A stretch of DNA of 64,000 nucleotides from positions 1,240,001-1,304,000 of the forward strand of contig CM031561.1 in the NCBI GenBank assembly GCA_018466975.1, written 5' to 3'. Origin of the DNA: Sparassis latifolia (taxonomy: Eukaryota > Basidiomycota > Agaricomycetes > Polyporales > Sparassidaceae). Shown piece after piece: positions 24,738 to 35,897 of the stretch. Position 1 is the stretch's first letter. Each line of letters begins with the position of its first letter. The notes below the pieces were generated by a model, which saw only the letters and a program-made list of their open reading frames with translations, had not been told where the DNA came from and ran no database searches. The position numbers and the translations under genes were made by a program.

Positions 24738-26680
24738 ATGTTTTCTTCTTCTCCTCGCCGCGGACGCCATAGAAAGAGAATATCCACCCTGCGCCTCTCA
24801 GACTCCTCGGTCACCCCTCTTCCCGCCTACACTTCTCCGATCTGGTCCAAGCCACCAGAACTACACGGCGACGTCTCTGACCGCCCTCCAGACTACTCAG
24901 ACAGCGCCGAAGAGGCGGACGCAGACACCGACTCCGACGAAGACAACGTCGTATACGTTCCCGCCCCTCTCCCAATCACCCCTCGGCGTGCGCGTCGCCA
25001 GCTTGCCCGTAGCAGCACCACTCGACGTTTGCAGAGCACTTCAGACGATCCTTATCTTGACTCTCTCCTTGCCCGCAGTGTACACGCGTTAGAAATGTCC
25101 AATGCCTTGCTCCAGTCCTCCATGTCCGCCCAATCCAGTCTCTCGGCCGTACTAGGGGATGATTCCTTAGCGGATCGCTCTCTCGAGGTCAGTGCCCAGC
25201 ACCTGTCTTCCAGGATAAATGGCAATAGAACCTTGCACAATTACTGGATGAACGACCTCGATCAGATATCGAGGAGTGTGGATAATTTGGTTAGTGATGA
25301 GCCAGGGGAGGAAAGTGCGCGCCGGGATCCTATAGTCAGCAGAAGCTTGCCTTCATCCACGGGATTCGCTGAGCATGTTCGAGCACAAGGTCGGCAGATG
25401 CGCAGACCTTCGCTGGATCTGCACAGTACTTCTTCGTCCCATCTGCAGTACTCCAATCACGAACGAAGTCATTTCATTGCCCCTGCACCGCGGGCCCTCA
25501 CGATGTATATCGATTCTTCCGACAGCCCCGACCTTATCTCACTGCCCTCTACCCTAGGACTGCGGTCCTCCCATTTGCCACCCACACCATTACCTTCCTC
25601 TGAAAGCGTTTCTGCACACAGCTCTGACCAGCAATCCATGGAGCCTGTGGAACAGACCCGAAGAGCAGCCGACGTGTTATCGTCGTATATTACTCGCTCT
25701 TTTCCCTCGCGTTCCTCTACCTTCTCCTCATTCACCTCAGCCCGCTTGCCCGCATCTGCTCACAGCCGTCCCAGCTCCAGGACAAGTTCGTATACAATAC
25801 GGCCAACGCAGTCGAAATCTCCGCCACCACCGGTGTCGGTAACCTCACCTTCATCAGTAGTGTCGCTCCGCTCGCGATCGCTGACTCCCCTCCGCACTAC
25901 CTCTTCTCCGCGCATTCCCCGGCCGATGACACCTCCGATCGAAGAGTTATCCACGTCTTCGACGTCTGACTCTTCCGAAATGCATGTTGACCGTACCGTC
26001 GAAGCCCTGCGCAATATCCTTGATAAGCAGTGTTCTGCTTCCTCCAGTGCCTCTCCAGCCGACACCGCCCCTCTCTGCCACCTACTGCATCCGCAGACCC
26101 TCGACCCGCATTTCTCCTCCCGCCCTCTGTCGCACCCATGGCGGGCACATCCACCGCCACCGCGTCCGTCTCGCGTCTATTCACGAAAGCGCGGCACTCG
26201 TCCTCGACGCGCCCACCGTCTCCCCCACGGCAGTCCTCACTCAAAAACCGCTCTTCACCGCCAACACCCATCTCCAGCTCATCCTCGCTGCTCAGCGTGC
26301 CTGATCTCTTCAGTGCAGCCCTCGCGCGCACGTCGACACCGTCCTCTGGGCGTTCAACGCCAAAACGCATCTCCTTCGCTGAGCTTCCGGAGTCGTACGC
26401 GAGCTCGAAACCTGACGGCACCTCCCAGTTCAAGGGCAAGGGCCGTGCCAAGGCACGGAGCAGGGAGAAGGGGAAGGGGAAGGGAAAGGGAAAGACTGAC
26501 GGGCCGGACGAGAGCGCGGAGGGCGCGGGGTGGTGGACGGGCTGGCTGATGGGCGCTGCTGGCACGGGGAGCGCGTCCGGGCTGGGCCTCGGTGCGGCGC
26601 GCGAGGAACGTTTCTCGCGCAGCACGAGCTGGAGCGTGCGTCCAGCGTATGGGGCCAGTCTCGAGGAATGGACGGTGTAA
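24738..26680 (+). CDS. Ser/Pro-rich, largely disordered protein, unknown
   Basis: Two exons (24738-26046, 26097-26680) with a 50-nt intron give 630 residues. I chose the ATG at 24738 (MFSSSPRRG), because the upstream in-frame start at 24717 is a GTG. Most of the chain is low complexity (Ser, Pro, Arg, Thr). More ordered stretches are SDDPYLDSLLARSVHALEMSNALLQSSM (about residues 110-140) and VEALRNILDKQ. The C-terminus has a lysine/glycine run (KGKGKGKGK), a Trp-rich WWTGWLMG and a final SLEEWTV. The intron donor GTGCCT was chosen because it keeps the frame. No function can be given. Confidence 0.7.
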
Positions 26681-26684
26681 CGCC

Positions 26685-27140
26685 GCTGGCAGCATGTGCT
26701 TGGCTTATAATGGTACGTGCTGTCTTGATACTTCCGTCATTTGCGGTTCGTTGACTCTGCGTACAGGATTTTAATTTATCTACTAACGCTGACGATCGTA
26801 ACGTTGTCATCTATGAATGCTCCCTGGGTATTTCTGTCGTGCTTTCTCGCTATCCTATTTGGCACTTACGTCGCAAGCCTGAGCATGCCCGTATAGTACG
26901 GCCTGTCCTGTCGATCGCGACATCTCTCATTCTCCTACCAGCATGCTCATAGTCTTTATCGACATCAGCAGCTCGTACGCTGCAAGTCAGTACTACATCT
27001 ACATACATCGTGTATTACTACTGGGCATGTACCGAAGCCGTTAGTGAGCTCGTGAATTCGTCTATCGTATGGAGAGACGGAACACCTTCAGCTGGCCGTC
27101 TATAAGGTATACAGCACCAGCTATCGTATCATCCAGTGGC
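26685..27140. other. Intergenic, no gene seen
   Basis: Convergent 3' flanks of the Ser-rich gene and the phosphodiesterase gene. AT-richer, with no ORF of interest. Confidence 0.5.
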
Positions 27141-27145
27141 GGTAA

Positions 27146-28534
27146 TCACGCCGCGACCGCGGTGTCGGCCTCTATCACGCGGAAGGGCCCCTTGCTGCTC
27201 TGGAGGCGGTACATGACCACGTAGTAGATGAGCAGCCGCACGGGGAAGTAGTACCACCACGTCGTCCAGAGGAACGACCGGCCGTGCTTGGCGGCGGTGT
27301 TCTCGAAGTCGGCTGTGCGCCAACGTGAGTAGGGGAAATTTAGACTTTACGATAGGTGGGCGCTAGACACGTACCGCGGAGCGCTTTCCGCAGGTCTAAC
27401 CACACCTTCGTGACGTCCGTGAGGATGACGTCGACGCCCCATCGGACGGCCTGCCGAGTCTGGTTAGTACGGAGAAGTACTACGAACGCCTTCGTGCGCA
27501 CCTCGACCATCTGCTCCGGGTCGTTCACGGTCCACACCATGATCTTCTTCCCCGCAGCCTTACACTCCTGCCTGAACCTGCATGGGGCACAGCCTCAGCA
27601 GAACCAACGAAAACGAAATTTCGCAATATACGCACTTCTCTCCATCATAGGTCGTGAGCTCGACGAAGAGAATCGAGAACACCTCGCAGTCGTCCCAGAA
27701 GAACGTGCGGGCGACCTTCGTGCTCACGCCGATGTACGACCGGCGGAGGTACGGCAGGTGCTCCTTGGCGTGCGGGAGGAAGCACGGGTGCCACAGCCCG
27801 AGCAGGATGCGCGGGGCGAGCGCGGTCTCCCACTCCGGCTGCGCGGAGATAATCGCGTGCATGAGCGCGAACAGCCGCACGGGCGTGTTCTGTACCTTTA
27901 CATCAATGTTGAACTGCACGTGGCGGTTCTCCGGCTTGGGCAGGATCCGTCAGCGGAGTACCGGGGATGGGAGGAACGTAGGGAGGTAACGCGTACCTTC
28001 ATGAGGAGCGCGACGGTCTCGGCGAAGGTAGGAATAGACTGCTTGGGCTCCTTGATCGTCCTCAGGTGCTCCATGCCCTCCGGCCCATACCAGTTTTGTT
28101 CCCTGATGAGACCTAGGTACTACTATGTCAGCACGGCTCTCAGCACGCCACATAGAACCTGTCATCACCTTTGCCGTTCGTGGTCCGATCCAATGCTGCG
28201 CGAGAGTCGGTGTTCAGAAGTAGAGCAAAAAGTGAAAGACAGGGAGCATACACGGGTCGTGGAACATGATGACGACGTCGTCCACGGAGACATGGACGTC
28301 TGCTCATGACGGTGTGGTTACGGGCTGCAAGCGCAGACTATCACGCAGTTAATTTACCGCTCTCTATGCCTTCCGCGCCGTCGCGGATCGCCGCCTCGAA
28401 GCTCGCGAGGGTGTTCTCCGGGTATGCAGCGGAAGCCTGCAGATACGGGTGAGGATATCGGTCAGCAAACGGAGACTCGGGTGACTCACTCCGCGATGAC
28501 CCCAGCACTCGGGCAGCGTCTTGGGTATAGTCAT
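27146..28534 (-). CDS. Glycerophosphodiester phosphodiesterase (GDPD)
   Basis: Nine exons (28534-28490, 28436-28358, 28299-28252, 28195-28169, 28112-27997, 27934-27636, 27577-27502, 27450-27375, 27312-27146) give about 310 residues. The start has the GDPD signature WGHRGAS-YPENT-SF-AA, with catalytic His-Arg, and metal-binding Glu/Asp in GAEGIESDVHVSVDD. HDPSLDRTTNG supplies the second catalytic His. FNIDVKV and VWTVNDPEQM are later conserved blocks. The enzyme hydrolyses glycerophosphodiesters to glycerol-3-phosphate and an alcohol. A C-terminal hydrophobic segment (FPVRLLIYYVVMYRL) suggests a membrane anchor. The exon-3 donor GTATGC was chosen over GTGTAT because only it restores the family sequence. 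Confidence 0.92.
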
Positions 28535-29187
28535 GGCGTTGGAAGGACAACAGAAATGAAAGAAAGGAAAAGGAGCAGTGCGAAGGAGCAAGCTCGAGAA
28601 GAAGGTCATGAACGTGCGGGACAGGATATTTAGCACGAAATGTCCGGAGGCAAAAGGCGTTGGCCGTGGGTGCGTCGAGACTAAGGTCGGCAGGGGTGAC
28701 TCGGGCTTCGGTTTGATGAGCAGAAACGTACAAACGAACGTGCCCTCCGCAGGCGACGTCTTCTGGTGGTGTTCCGTGTCGCCAATACTGCTTCAACGTG
28801 CGGGTGTACTAGTGGCTGGATCGTTCCTGGTCACCTGTGCCGGTCTCTCTACGCCAGCTCGTCGGCCATTAGCTGCGTTCTCTATAACAAGGAACGACTG
28901 CCTTCCTTGTCTAGAGGCTGATCCATGAGCCTAGCTGCGTACCGCAGCGCGGTCGATTCGCAATTTTACCAAATTGTGTGCGTCGATCTTCTCCAACCGG
29001 GCGGGTCGCGGTATGCTTGTAAGGCTGCATCTGCGGCTTGGCCAGGATCACGATGGCGATCAGCGCACAGTTTGAGGAAGATGTAGAGAACAATCCGATG
29101 GGTGTGGGATACCCAGCGGGGTCACAAGAGGAGAAACAGTAGAGCATGACACCGTCTCACCCCTCCTCTGTACAACAGACCCCAATT
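28535..29187. other. Divergent intergenic region, no gene seen
   Basis: About 650 bp between the GDPD and molybdenum cofactor genes. A minus-strand frame (29147-28911) is open for 78 codons but has no recognisable content. Confidence 0.45.
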
Positions 29188-31623
29188 ATGTCTGAGTCCC
29201 CGAGTCCAATCAGAGTCGCCATCCTCACAGGTCGATAAGCTCTGCAGTCTTCTGACTCTGAAATGTTCTCTACTGAGGCAGATCCGGCTCAGTGAGCGAC
29301 ACCGCCGCCGCCGACCCCGTCGCGGACAAGTCCGGGCCTACTATCAAGGATATCCTCGCCCGGAGGGGCTACGAATGTATCCTCGAGCTCATCGTGCCCG
29401 ATGATGAGAGCCGCATACGCGAAATTGTGCGGGAGTGGTGCGACCAGGGCGCCGACTGGGTCATCACCGCTGGTGGCACTGGTTTCGGTGTGCGGGACAG
29501 GACGCCAGAGGTATGTTATTATTGCAAAGTACCAGGTGCTCAAAGATGCATATATGGTGCAGGCTATCCGTCCCCTGCTTGAGCGCGAAGCACCAGGGCT
29601 TGTACACGTCCTCCTCTCCTCGTCTCTTCGGCATACGCCCCTCGCAGCCCTCTCTCGCCCGGTCGCCGGTACGGTCAAGAACACCCTTGTCGTGACCCTA
29701 CCTGGGAGTGTCAAGGCCGTGCGGGAGAACCTGGAGGTGCTCCTCGCCAACGGTCTCGTCGAGCATGCAGTCGACCTCATCAAAGGCGGTACTGGGAACC
29801 GTCTGCACACTGAGCTCACCTCAACTTCGTCCTCGGAAGAGCGTATGCTGCACCAGATTCACCACCACCACCATCATCATCATGACCATGGCCACAGAAC
29901 GCCCCAGCCGCAGACGACGTTGTCACACGACCCGTCGCAGGCGGGTCTGTAGTACATGCTTACTATTTGTTGTTGCTCCTGTGCTCACTGTCGTCTGAAA
30001 CCAGTATCATCCCGTCACCGAGAATCACCATACCCGCTGGTTTCGGTCGAGGAAGCAATCACCTTAATTTTCCAGCAGCTGAGGCCTCTCGCGTTGCAAG
30101 AAAAACAGGTGCGTATCACCCATCAACTTCGGCTCTCTGAAGATATATTCTCTGCAGGTCGACCCGCAGCTGAGGGGACATGTACTAGGCGAGGACGTAT
30201 ATGCCGCGCAAGACGTCCCGCTGACGTACACGACCAGCGTCGACGGCTACGCCTTCCGCTGTAAGCTCGCGGTGCATCTCTCTGACCCGCAGTCTGACGG
30301 TCCCCAGCAACGGACCCGCCTGGCATATACAGAGTCGCGAGCTCGCAGACGCACTCGACGTCGGACCTGCTGCCGCCCGACTCGATCTACCGCATCAACA
30401 CGGGCGGGCCGCTCCCCGCGGGCACCGACGCCGTGATCATGGTCGAGGACACGCGCCTGCACAGCACGTACAAGAACGAGCACGGGGAGGACGTCGAGGA
30501 GAAGGAGGTCGAGACGCTCGCGCAGGTGCCCAAGGGGGAGAACATTCGGGACCCCGGGTCCGACGTGTCCAAGGGCGACCTCGTCCTCGAGAAGGGGCAG
30601 ATCCTGCATAGCGCGGGGGGCGAGATCGGCACACTGGCGTTCGTCGGACGCACGAAGGTGCGCTGGCTGCGCGTTGCGCGTGAGGTACCTTCATGGTGAA
30701 TGCGCGTAATTTGCAGGTTTGGGTGCATATGAAGCCCGTAGTCGCCATCTTGAGCACCGGGAACGAGCTGCTTGACCTGCAGTCGCCCACGCCGTTCGAG
30801 GGCGATGGGTGGGGTGGCATTTGGGATACTAATCGTCCCTCCCTCCAAGCCGCGCTCGAAGGCATGGGTTACGAGGTCATTGACTTGGGCATCGTGCCCG
30901 ACGAGTTGAGTTTCCTTGACATCTTTGCCGCCCAGAATCCTTCTCAATGTATTGAACTGTATCCTATAGCATCGCTTCACACGTTGCTGCGCTGAGACAA
31001 GGGCTAACATCCGCGGACGTGATCCTCACAACGGGCGGCACGTCGATGGGCGCGAGCGACCTCCTGAAGCCTGTCATCGAGCGGCATCTCGACGGGACGA
31101 TCCACTTCGGGCGCGTCAAGGTGAAGCCAGGCAAGCCGACGACCTTCGCGACGATCCCGACGCCCACAGGCCGCAACGAGCGCGTACCGCTTTTCGCGCT
31201 CCCGGGCAACCCGGCGTCTGCGCTTGTCACCTTTAACGTCTTCGTGGTCCCCGCTCTGCGTCGCTTGGGCGGGTGGCCTGTGGAACGATGCCAGCTGCCC
31301 CGCATCCGCGTGCAGGTGTGTAGGATCATCGCGTGCTACATGGTAGGAATACACAATGCATGGAGTACTAATACATATGGTGGTAGATACATGATGTGAT
31401 GCGCCTTGATCCCCGCCCTGAATTCCACCGTGTGGTCATCAAAGCTGGTCCGACTGGCTTGAAGGCGTACAGCACGGGCGGACAGCGCTCGAGCCGCGTC
31501 GCGAGCCTGAACGGGGCGAACGGCTTGGTCGCCCTCCCGGCGCGTAGGATCGACGGGCCTGACAGAGTAGTGGCGGGCGAGAGCGTCGAGGCGGTCGTGA
31601 TAGGGGAGCTACAAATCCAGTGA
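29188..31623 (+). CDS. cnxE: Gephyrin-type MogA-MoeA fusion, molybdenum cofactor synthesis
   Basis: Nine exons (29188-29230, 29293-29510, 29563-29944, 30005-30108, 30158-30260, 30308-30657, 30717-30904, 30970-31315, 31387-31623) give 656 residues. The N-terminal MogA-like domain (IRVAILTVSDTAA, TAGGTGFGVRDRTPE) adenylylates molybdopterin. The C-terminal MoeA-like domain (TTSVDGYAFR, YRINTGGPLPAGTDAV, LSTGNELL, ILTTGGTSMG, PLFALPGNPASA) inserts molybdate. The order MogA then MoeA is that of gephyrin and fungal CnxE, the reverse of plant Cnx1. The linker carries a His run (IHHHHHHHHDHGH, about residue 190), which could bind metal. The enzyme is needed for nitrate reductase and other Mo enzymes in the cytosol. 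Confidence 0.95.
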
Positions 31624-31710
31624 GGATATCTACGCTGGGCTTAGCATGGAAGACGATGTACTGTACCGTTTTGGAACGGAATCGAATTCACATAAGCATG
31701 ATGCTTTGCG

Positions 31711-32511
31711 TCATTTTTTCTTCGTCTTCATCGCGGCCAATTCCTGTGAGCGCGATCAGTTAGTAGCCGTGAAAACAGGGACCTGCGCATGGCATTACCA
31801 GCTCATCGATCTCCGCTTGCAGCGAGGCTAGCTCCTCTTCCACCCGTTCACGCTGACGAACGTGCATCTGCAACTTGCGGATCTCGAGCTTGCTCATTCC
31901 TGTTTTGTTAGTGTTGACAGCCGCTCGCGACGAAGGTCTCGAGTGCGTCGTCTCCACCTACGCAGCGCGACTATCATCAACTAAGGAGCTTACTGGGAAG
32001 ATGAGTGTCATACCCTAGTCCGTAGCGTGCTCTCTCTCTTGAGGAGGATCTGGAGCCCCTTCTCCGCGCGTGAGAGCAGCTCGTTGATCTGCGGTTCGAT
32101 CTCGTCTGTCAGGTCTGCTTTGTACCTCCGGACAGTTGCTTCATCTATGAGCAAGAATACCTGGGAGGAGTAAGTTGATATGATATCGGTGCGAGAATCT
32201 CGCAGCGCGCGCACCCGTTCGTTCTCCAGCACTCTCGTTATGCGAAGGAGGTCGTACGTGCCCTGGCGGATGATCTCCTGCGCGTCGTGTGCCTTGGACT
32301 GTCGTCAATAGAGTATAGAGACGATGGTATAGAGAAAGCCCACCTCCTCGCAGCAGTCCTCCATGGCGAGTACACAGTCCCGTAGATACGGACTGCATAC
32401 CGCTTGGGTGTCTCCCCGATACAAGTCGGCATTACCAGCGAAGACCGACTCTCGTGGCCCAAGCCTGGGATGTACAGACAGTCTGGAAACTCTGTGGCTC
32501 TTGTCCATCAT
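31711..32511 (-). CDS. SPC19: DASH complex subunit Spc19
   Basis: Five exons (32511-32344, 32298-32215, 32160-32014, 31957-31799, 31743-31711) give 196 residues, close to fungal Spc19. The N-terminus holds SVFAGNADLYRGD, LRDCVLAMEDCCEE and EIIRQGTYDLLRITRVLENERVF, which match the conserved Spc19 core. A middle helix (EIEPQINELLSRAEKGLQILLKRE) and a C-terminal coiled coil (KLEIRKLQMHVRQRERVEEEL) follow. Spc19 is part of the DASH/Dam1 ring that couples kinetochores to spindle microtubules. An upstream in-frame ATG at 32568 exists, but the shorter start fits the family better. All introns are phase 0. Confidence 0.85.
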
Positions 32512-32519
32512 GGTCAACA

Positions 32520-33100
32520 GCAGTTGTAGGTGACAACTTGTGACGTGACCAAGTCGCGTCTGTGGCACGCGTTTTATTTCACACCCCGATTGACACTCCG
32601 CAGGCGCTCGTGTATATAATCCAGCAATTTTCGTTCCGACTCTTCAGTGTCTGTCCAACCCTCGAAGCATCAGCCTCTGGCGCAGAAGTACACATCTGGT
32701 GATGTTTTCAAGTTGGCAGAGCGAGGCGCCCTTCGGGGTGCTCACAAGACCAAGCAGCGCCGCCCTGCTCCCCCTCGTCACAGCTGAGTCCATCTCTGGT
32801 GTCGATTCGCTGGTGGGGTGACGCGGTGTGGCCTGCCGCATTATATTCCTGTACTTTCCGTACCCGCCCTTCTTCGGAGGGTTGTTGCTATGCAGCTTTG
32901 ACGGTTTGGTGAAACCATAATGCAGACATTTTTTTCACTTTAATGCATATGCACACACACTTCATCCTTTCTAAACTCGAACCTCCGCTGCCGTAGGTAT
33001 AAGTGTAGATGTATATCATGAGGTGCCCGAAGTAAAGACGAATAAATTACACTGGTCTCCAATAAGTCGTGCAGTAACGATAAATGTCCCGGTCACGGCC
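32520..33100. other. Intergenic, no gene seen
   Basis: Spc19 upstream region and Kex1 3' flank. A TATATAATCC stretch near 32613 is promoter-like. A minus-strand frame at 32841-32644 has no recognisable content. Confidence 0.45.
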
Positions 33101-33101
33101 C

Positions 33102-35568
33102 TCAGACGGCCCTTGCGCCTCTAGTCGACTCGTCCTCGTCTTCGCTGTCCCCGACACTGAAGATGGGATCCGCGGGAGTGGTCAGATCCCTCTCCTTCCC
33201 TTTTCGTGGCCGGAATCGCTCCTCGTCCCCATCTCCACTCCCGTTCCCATTCGCATCAGCCATGCTCGAAGTCAATGGGATATTCTCCTCCCGATTGGAC
33301 ACGGGCAGGCCGCGTAGACGGTTTCGTCGTGAGCGCCACCATAGGAAGGCCCCGACTGCGACTGCGATGAGGACTAGCACCAGAGCTGCTGACCCGGCGT
33401 TGTAGTATGCTAACGGTGAAGGAGAATTAGTGATGCGGTATAAATAATCCATGCAACTGCCGTTACCTTCCCACATCGCCTTGTCTTGTTCTGGCGTTTT
33501 GCTCGCGGTCGGAGTTGGCGTGCTATCCAGGAGCGCAGGTATCGGTTTGACGTCTTCGCCAACGGAACTGGGTATCCTGGCGGAGCCGTCGGTGACCGCT
33601 GAGAAATTGACTCCCATGAAGCGCAGAATCATATCATGAGAAACGTGCGGTACGTCAAAGCCAGCCATGTGGGAAGCATTGAAGAGCTGCAAGTATCTCG
33701 GTCAACGTCGAGGCGAAGGAGCTGCTGGAGTGGACACTTGCCTTCACGTACGTCAGGTTCCTGGATGTCACCCATGTCCCGGCCGGTTGCCCGCCAACTG
33801 TCCACGATTGCGTCTGCACGGTCTATAAACACACGGCGCGATAGTGAGTTTCCTGATCCCAGATAGGCAAAACTAGAACCTACTCCCAGGCCAGTTGCAC
33901 CATTCCATGTCATGGCTTGGATCAAGCTCTCCATGCCCACATAGTTGCAGATCAAGTCCTGGTCACCGGCGAATAGCAGCATCGGGATCTTCTCCAGGAC
34001 CCGTGGAATCACTGTAATCGAGGAGTTCGATTGGCGGGTATGGAAGTTGCTGTGAACGATTCCGCGACATTCCACCCAAGGTGTCTGACCAGAGGTCGCG
34101 TGGAGGGCAGTGACAACGTCTCGGCGCTGTGAGTGGCATCAGACAACTGTGGGGACAGGTGAATTTCAAAGGGAGCTTACAGCGAGATATGTGTAGATGT
34201 CTGTGAGGTCTGGGGGCCAGTTCATACCACACGCAGGGGAGTCATCCTCGAGGCGTACATCGTAGATATTTGTGCACTTCATCTGCCCGTCAACCCTGGT
34301 AAAGTAATGAAGCCGACACGAGTAAAGTGTCTTGAACAGTACGTACATTCTGTCCCTGCCCCGGACCACGGTGCCCATGACTCTTTCGCATCCATCGATC
34401 TTAACAGGTTCAAGACCTGAGATGTCGTTGTACAAAAGCATGCATTGTTCTGTCATAGTCTTGCCGCGCTTCCAGTCCTGGGGCAGCATTAGTAATCTCG
34501 TGATTCGAGTCCGAAGGAAAACTAACCTCGGAATTGAGTTCTACCAGGTTATGCTTGACAGCATAGTCCAAGTATGCGGGATACTGATGGCGACCGTCAA
34601 TCCAACCGTTACCTATTGCAGCACCGCGTAATGGTATCTTCAAACTGGACCTGAGAACGGCGTCCGCTGCGGTGTGTCATGAGTACTAGTAAGAAATACA
34701 CCAGAGGTACTTACCGAAGTAAGGGATATACTGTCCAGCGTAACTTTCACCTCCTAGGTATGTCTGTTCCTCGTACATCAGCGAGGTGACTCAGATGCGA
34801 CAGGGGCAATTACCTACGTCGACGCTCCGATACTCCGGGAAGACCTTGTAGAAGTTATTGAGAAACTGGACGAATTGCTCCGCTGCCTGAAGCGCATGTC
34901 CTTCAGCACAACGAGGCTGCGGGTTCAGGAGCGGACAAACCTACATCAGGGAGCTCGTGCAGCAGATGGTTTGTCCCGGTGTAGGAGAACCCTGTGCCTG
35001 CAGGCTGGTCGACTAGAGACTTGATCAGGACTAGCGCTACCCGCAGCGGGGAATTCACTACCGTATACCATGGTGATGTACTCCTCCCATCCTCCCTCTA
35101 CCCGTTTCAGCCCGCCCTTCCCGTCTACGCGCCAGGGGCCAATCTCCATCATCAGCCCGTCAAACGACGAGCACCCAGGCCCTCCCTGCCAGCCAAGATT
35201 AGCGCGCACAAACACCGAGAGCTATCGCATACGCACATTGAACCAGAACATGACGCGCTCCTTGTCAGCGCTCCGCCGTGCTTTAATCATGACAAAGTAC
35301 AGATGCGCGGTAACGTCGGTCGGTGCTGCGTTGGCCGCGTCGGGGTCGGACAAGATGTGCCCTGCGAATATTCGTAGCGGATTCTTGTCATCTTGGTGAA
35401 GGTCTGGTAATGTTGGGACGTAGAAAGACGCAGCGGAGGGGACTACGGCAGATTCAATGAGATCGAGAATGCAGATAGATGTCCGGTCTACTCACTATCG
35501 GTCGGAGCTGCTATAGCAGCGGACACGAGGAGTAGTGGGAGGAGTGCTGCGGACAGCGCCGGGAACAT
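33102..35568 (-). CDS. KEX1: Kex1-type serine carboxypeptidase
   Basis: A many-exon gene (at least ten) starts at the ATG at 35568 with a signal peptide ([21 protein letters not shown]; exon 1 is 35568-35496). Family S10 landmarks in order are [17 protein letters not shown], the [10 protein letters not shown] block, catalytic Ser in GESYAGQY (about 34744), catalytic Asp in AGDQDLICN (about 33955), and catalytic His in [12 protein letters not shown] (about 33665). The last exons hold a transmembrane segment ([17 protein letters not shown]) and an acidic cytosolic tail, the architecture of Kex1. Kex1 trims C-terminal Lys/Arg from Kex2-cleaved precursors, such as pheromones, in the late Golgi. 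It is divergent from the next gene across 330 bp. Confidence 0.92.
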
Positions 35569-35748
35569 CTCGTGTTATGTGCACCTCAGGGTGCGCTGCT
35601 CAGTGTGGAGCAGTAATTTCACCTTGAAATAGGCCACCGTTCTGCTCCTGAAGGCCTGCCAGGGGGAAACAAATGTCAGACAAGCTCAGGAGAAATACAC
35701 AGCTACAATGGGCGCTTATTCGACCACAGTTTATTTCTCTGGCAATTT

Positions 35749-35801
35749 CCCCGATAACCTTTATCAAGAGTTATCGGGGCCGCTTATCTGAGTTATCTCC
35801 T
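35749..35801. promoter_or_regulatory. GATA-site palindrome and cluster in a divergent promoter
   Basis: CCCCGATAAC (35749-35758) and its exact inverse GTTATCGGGG (35770-35779) flank a central TTTATCAA. CTTATCTG and GTTATCTC follow within 22 bp. This gives about five HGATAR-type sites in about 50 bp, between the Kex1 and thioredoxin-like genes. Fungal GATA factors act in nitrogen, iron or light control. Confidence 0.5.
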
Positions 35802-35897
35802 CTACCAACGACAGGCACGCCGTGCTCGCGCGGAGCAAATGCCAATTGTTCGCTGCATACCACGGTGCATACACATACGTGTTTGCACCCGTCCACC

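Noticed and set aside
25897..26625. 242-codon minus-strand ORF
   Set aside because: Shadow of the Ser-rich gene's low-complexity coding sequence.
27356..28309. 317-codon plus-strand ORF
   Set aside because: Antisense shadow of the phosphodiesterase exons.
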